From the NCBI GenBank assembly GCA_035551935.1, contig DASZMJ010000405.1:1-8914 (forward strand): a stretch of DNA of 8,914 nucleotides. The letters are read 5' to 3'. The stretch comes from DASZMJ01 sp035551935 (GTDB lineage: Bacteria; Planctomycetota; Planctomycetia; Isosphaerales; Isosphaeraceae). Within the stretch, counting starts at the first letter, position 1, and every line of letters begins with the position of its first letter. Positions 8,839 through 8,914 of the stretch are shown here, in pieces. Made by a program: the position numbers and the translations under genes. A model generated the notes under the pieces. It saw only the letters and a program-made list of their open reading frames with translations, was not told the origin of the DNA and made no database searches.

Positions 8839-8914
8839 GTCGCAGGCACGCTCCGCGTGCCGTCCGCCAGGACCCAAGAACTCTGGAGTGTGGCGGACGG
8901 CACGCGGAGCGTGC
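8839..8914. repeat. REPIN-like inverted repeat, copy 3 (right end cut by window)
   Basis: The left arm 8839-8868 matches copy 2 except that GTAG reads GTCG (8839-8842). The loop is 23 nt (8869-8891), and the right arm runs from 8892 to the window end with perfect pairing so far. Inner hairpins lie at 8845-8861 and from 8899. The loop element is ACCCAA (8872-8877), three bases after the left arm, i.e. TTGGGT on the minus strand, so this copy is inverted relative to copies 1 and 2. Homology to the outer flank of copy 2 extends a few bases (CTTCG before the arm). It starts 22 nt after the peptidase stop codon. The rest of 8817-8838 shows nothing recognisable. Confidence 0.87.

Overview
The window is GC-rich DNA, most likely from a planctomycete (Planctomycetota, perhaps an Isosphaeraceae-like lineage). 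The main evidence is a tandem pair of genes almost confined to that phylum and a few relatives: a secreted PSCyt1/PSCyt2/PSD1 (DUF1549/DUF1553) cytochrome-like protein followed by a Tat-exported DUF1501 protein. The lineage is inferred from gene content only.

Layout. Positions 1-816 hold a REP-associated tyrosine transposase (RAYT, 62-715, minus strand) between two copies of an 83-84 bp REPIN-like inverted repeat (1-65, cut by the window edge, and 733-816). Positions 836-4724 are a two-gene minus-strand operon: the PSCyt/PSD1 gene (2256-4724), then DUF1501 (836-2233), 22 bp apart, each with a GGAGG ribosome binding site. Positions 4725-5018 are a divergent intergenic region with a recognisable sigma70-type promoter (4819-4848) and a small palindrome near its predicted start site. 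Rightwards come a PP2C-family Ser/Thr phosphatase (5019-5933), a 28-bp perfect inverted repeat starting on the base after its stop (5934-6005), and a two-domain secreted M16 zinc peptidase (6054-8816). A third REPIN copy (8839-8914, cut by the window edge) follows the peptidase.

The most interesting part is the RAYT/REPIN system. Each repeat is two inverted REP units. An intact unit starts with GTAG and carries the hairpin GGCACGC-TCC-GCGTGCC, the architecture described for REP/RAYT pairs in gammaproteobacteria. The stop codon of the RAYT lies inside the GTAG of the adjoining REP. The three copies share a directional TTGGGT element in the loop. A second theme is that every gene at the end of a transcription unit is followed within 22 nt of its stop by a long inverted repeat without a U-tract. 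A third is that the peptidase appears to have lost about 18 residues in frame from its catalytic domain.

The other genes are ordinary for planctomycetes. The cytochrome-like/DUF1501 pair probably acts together outside the cytoplasm in an unknown process. The phosphatase is cytoplasmic and the peptidase is exported. Several very long antisense reading frames are by-products of high GC content and are not annotated.
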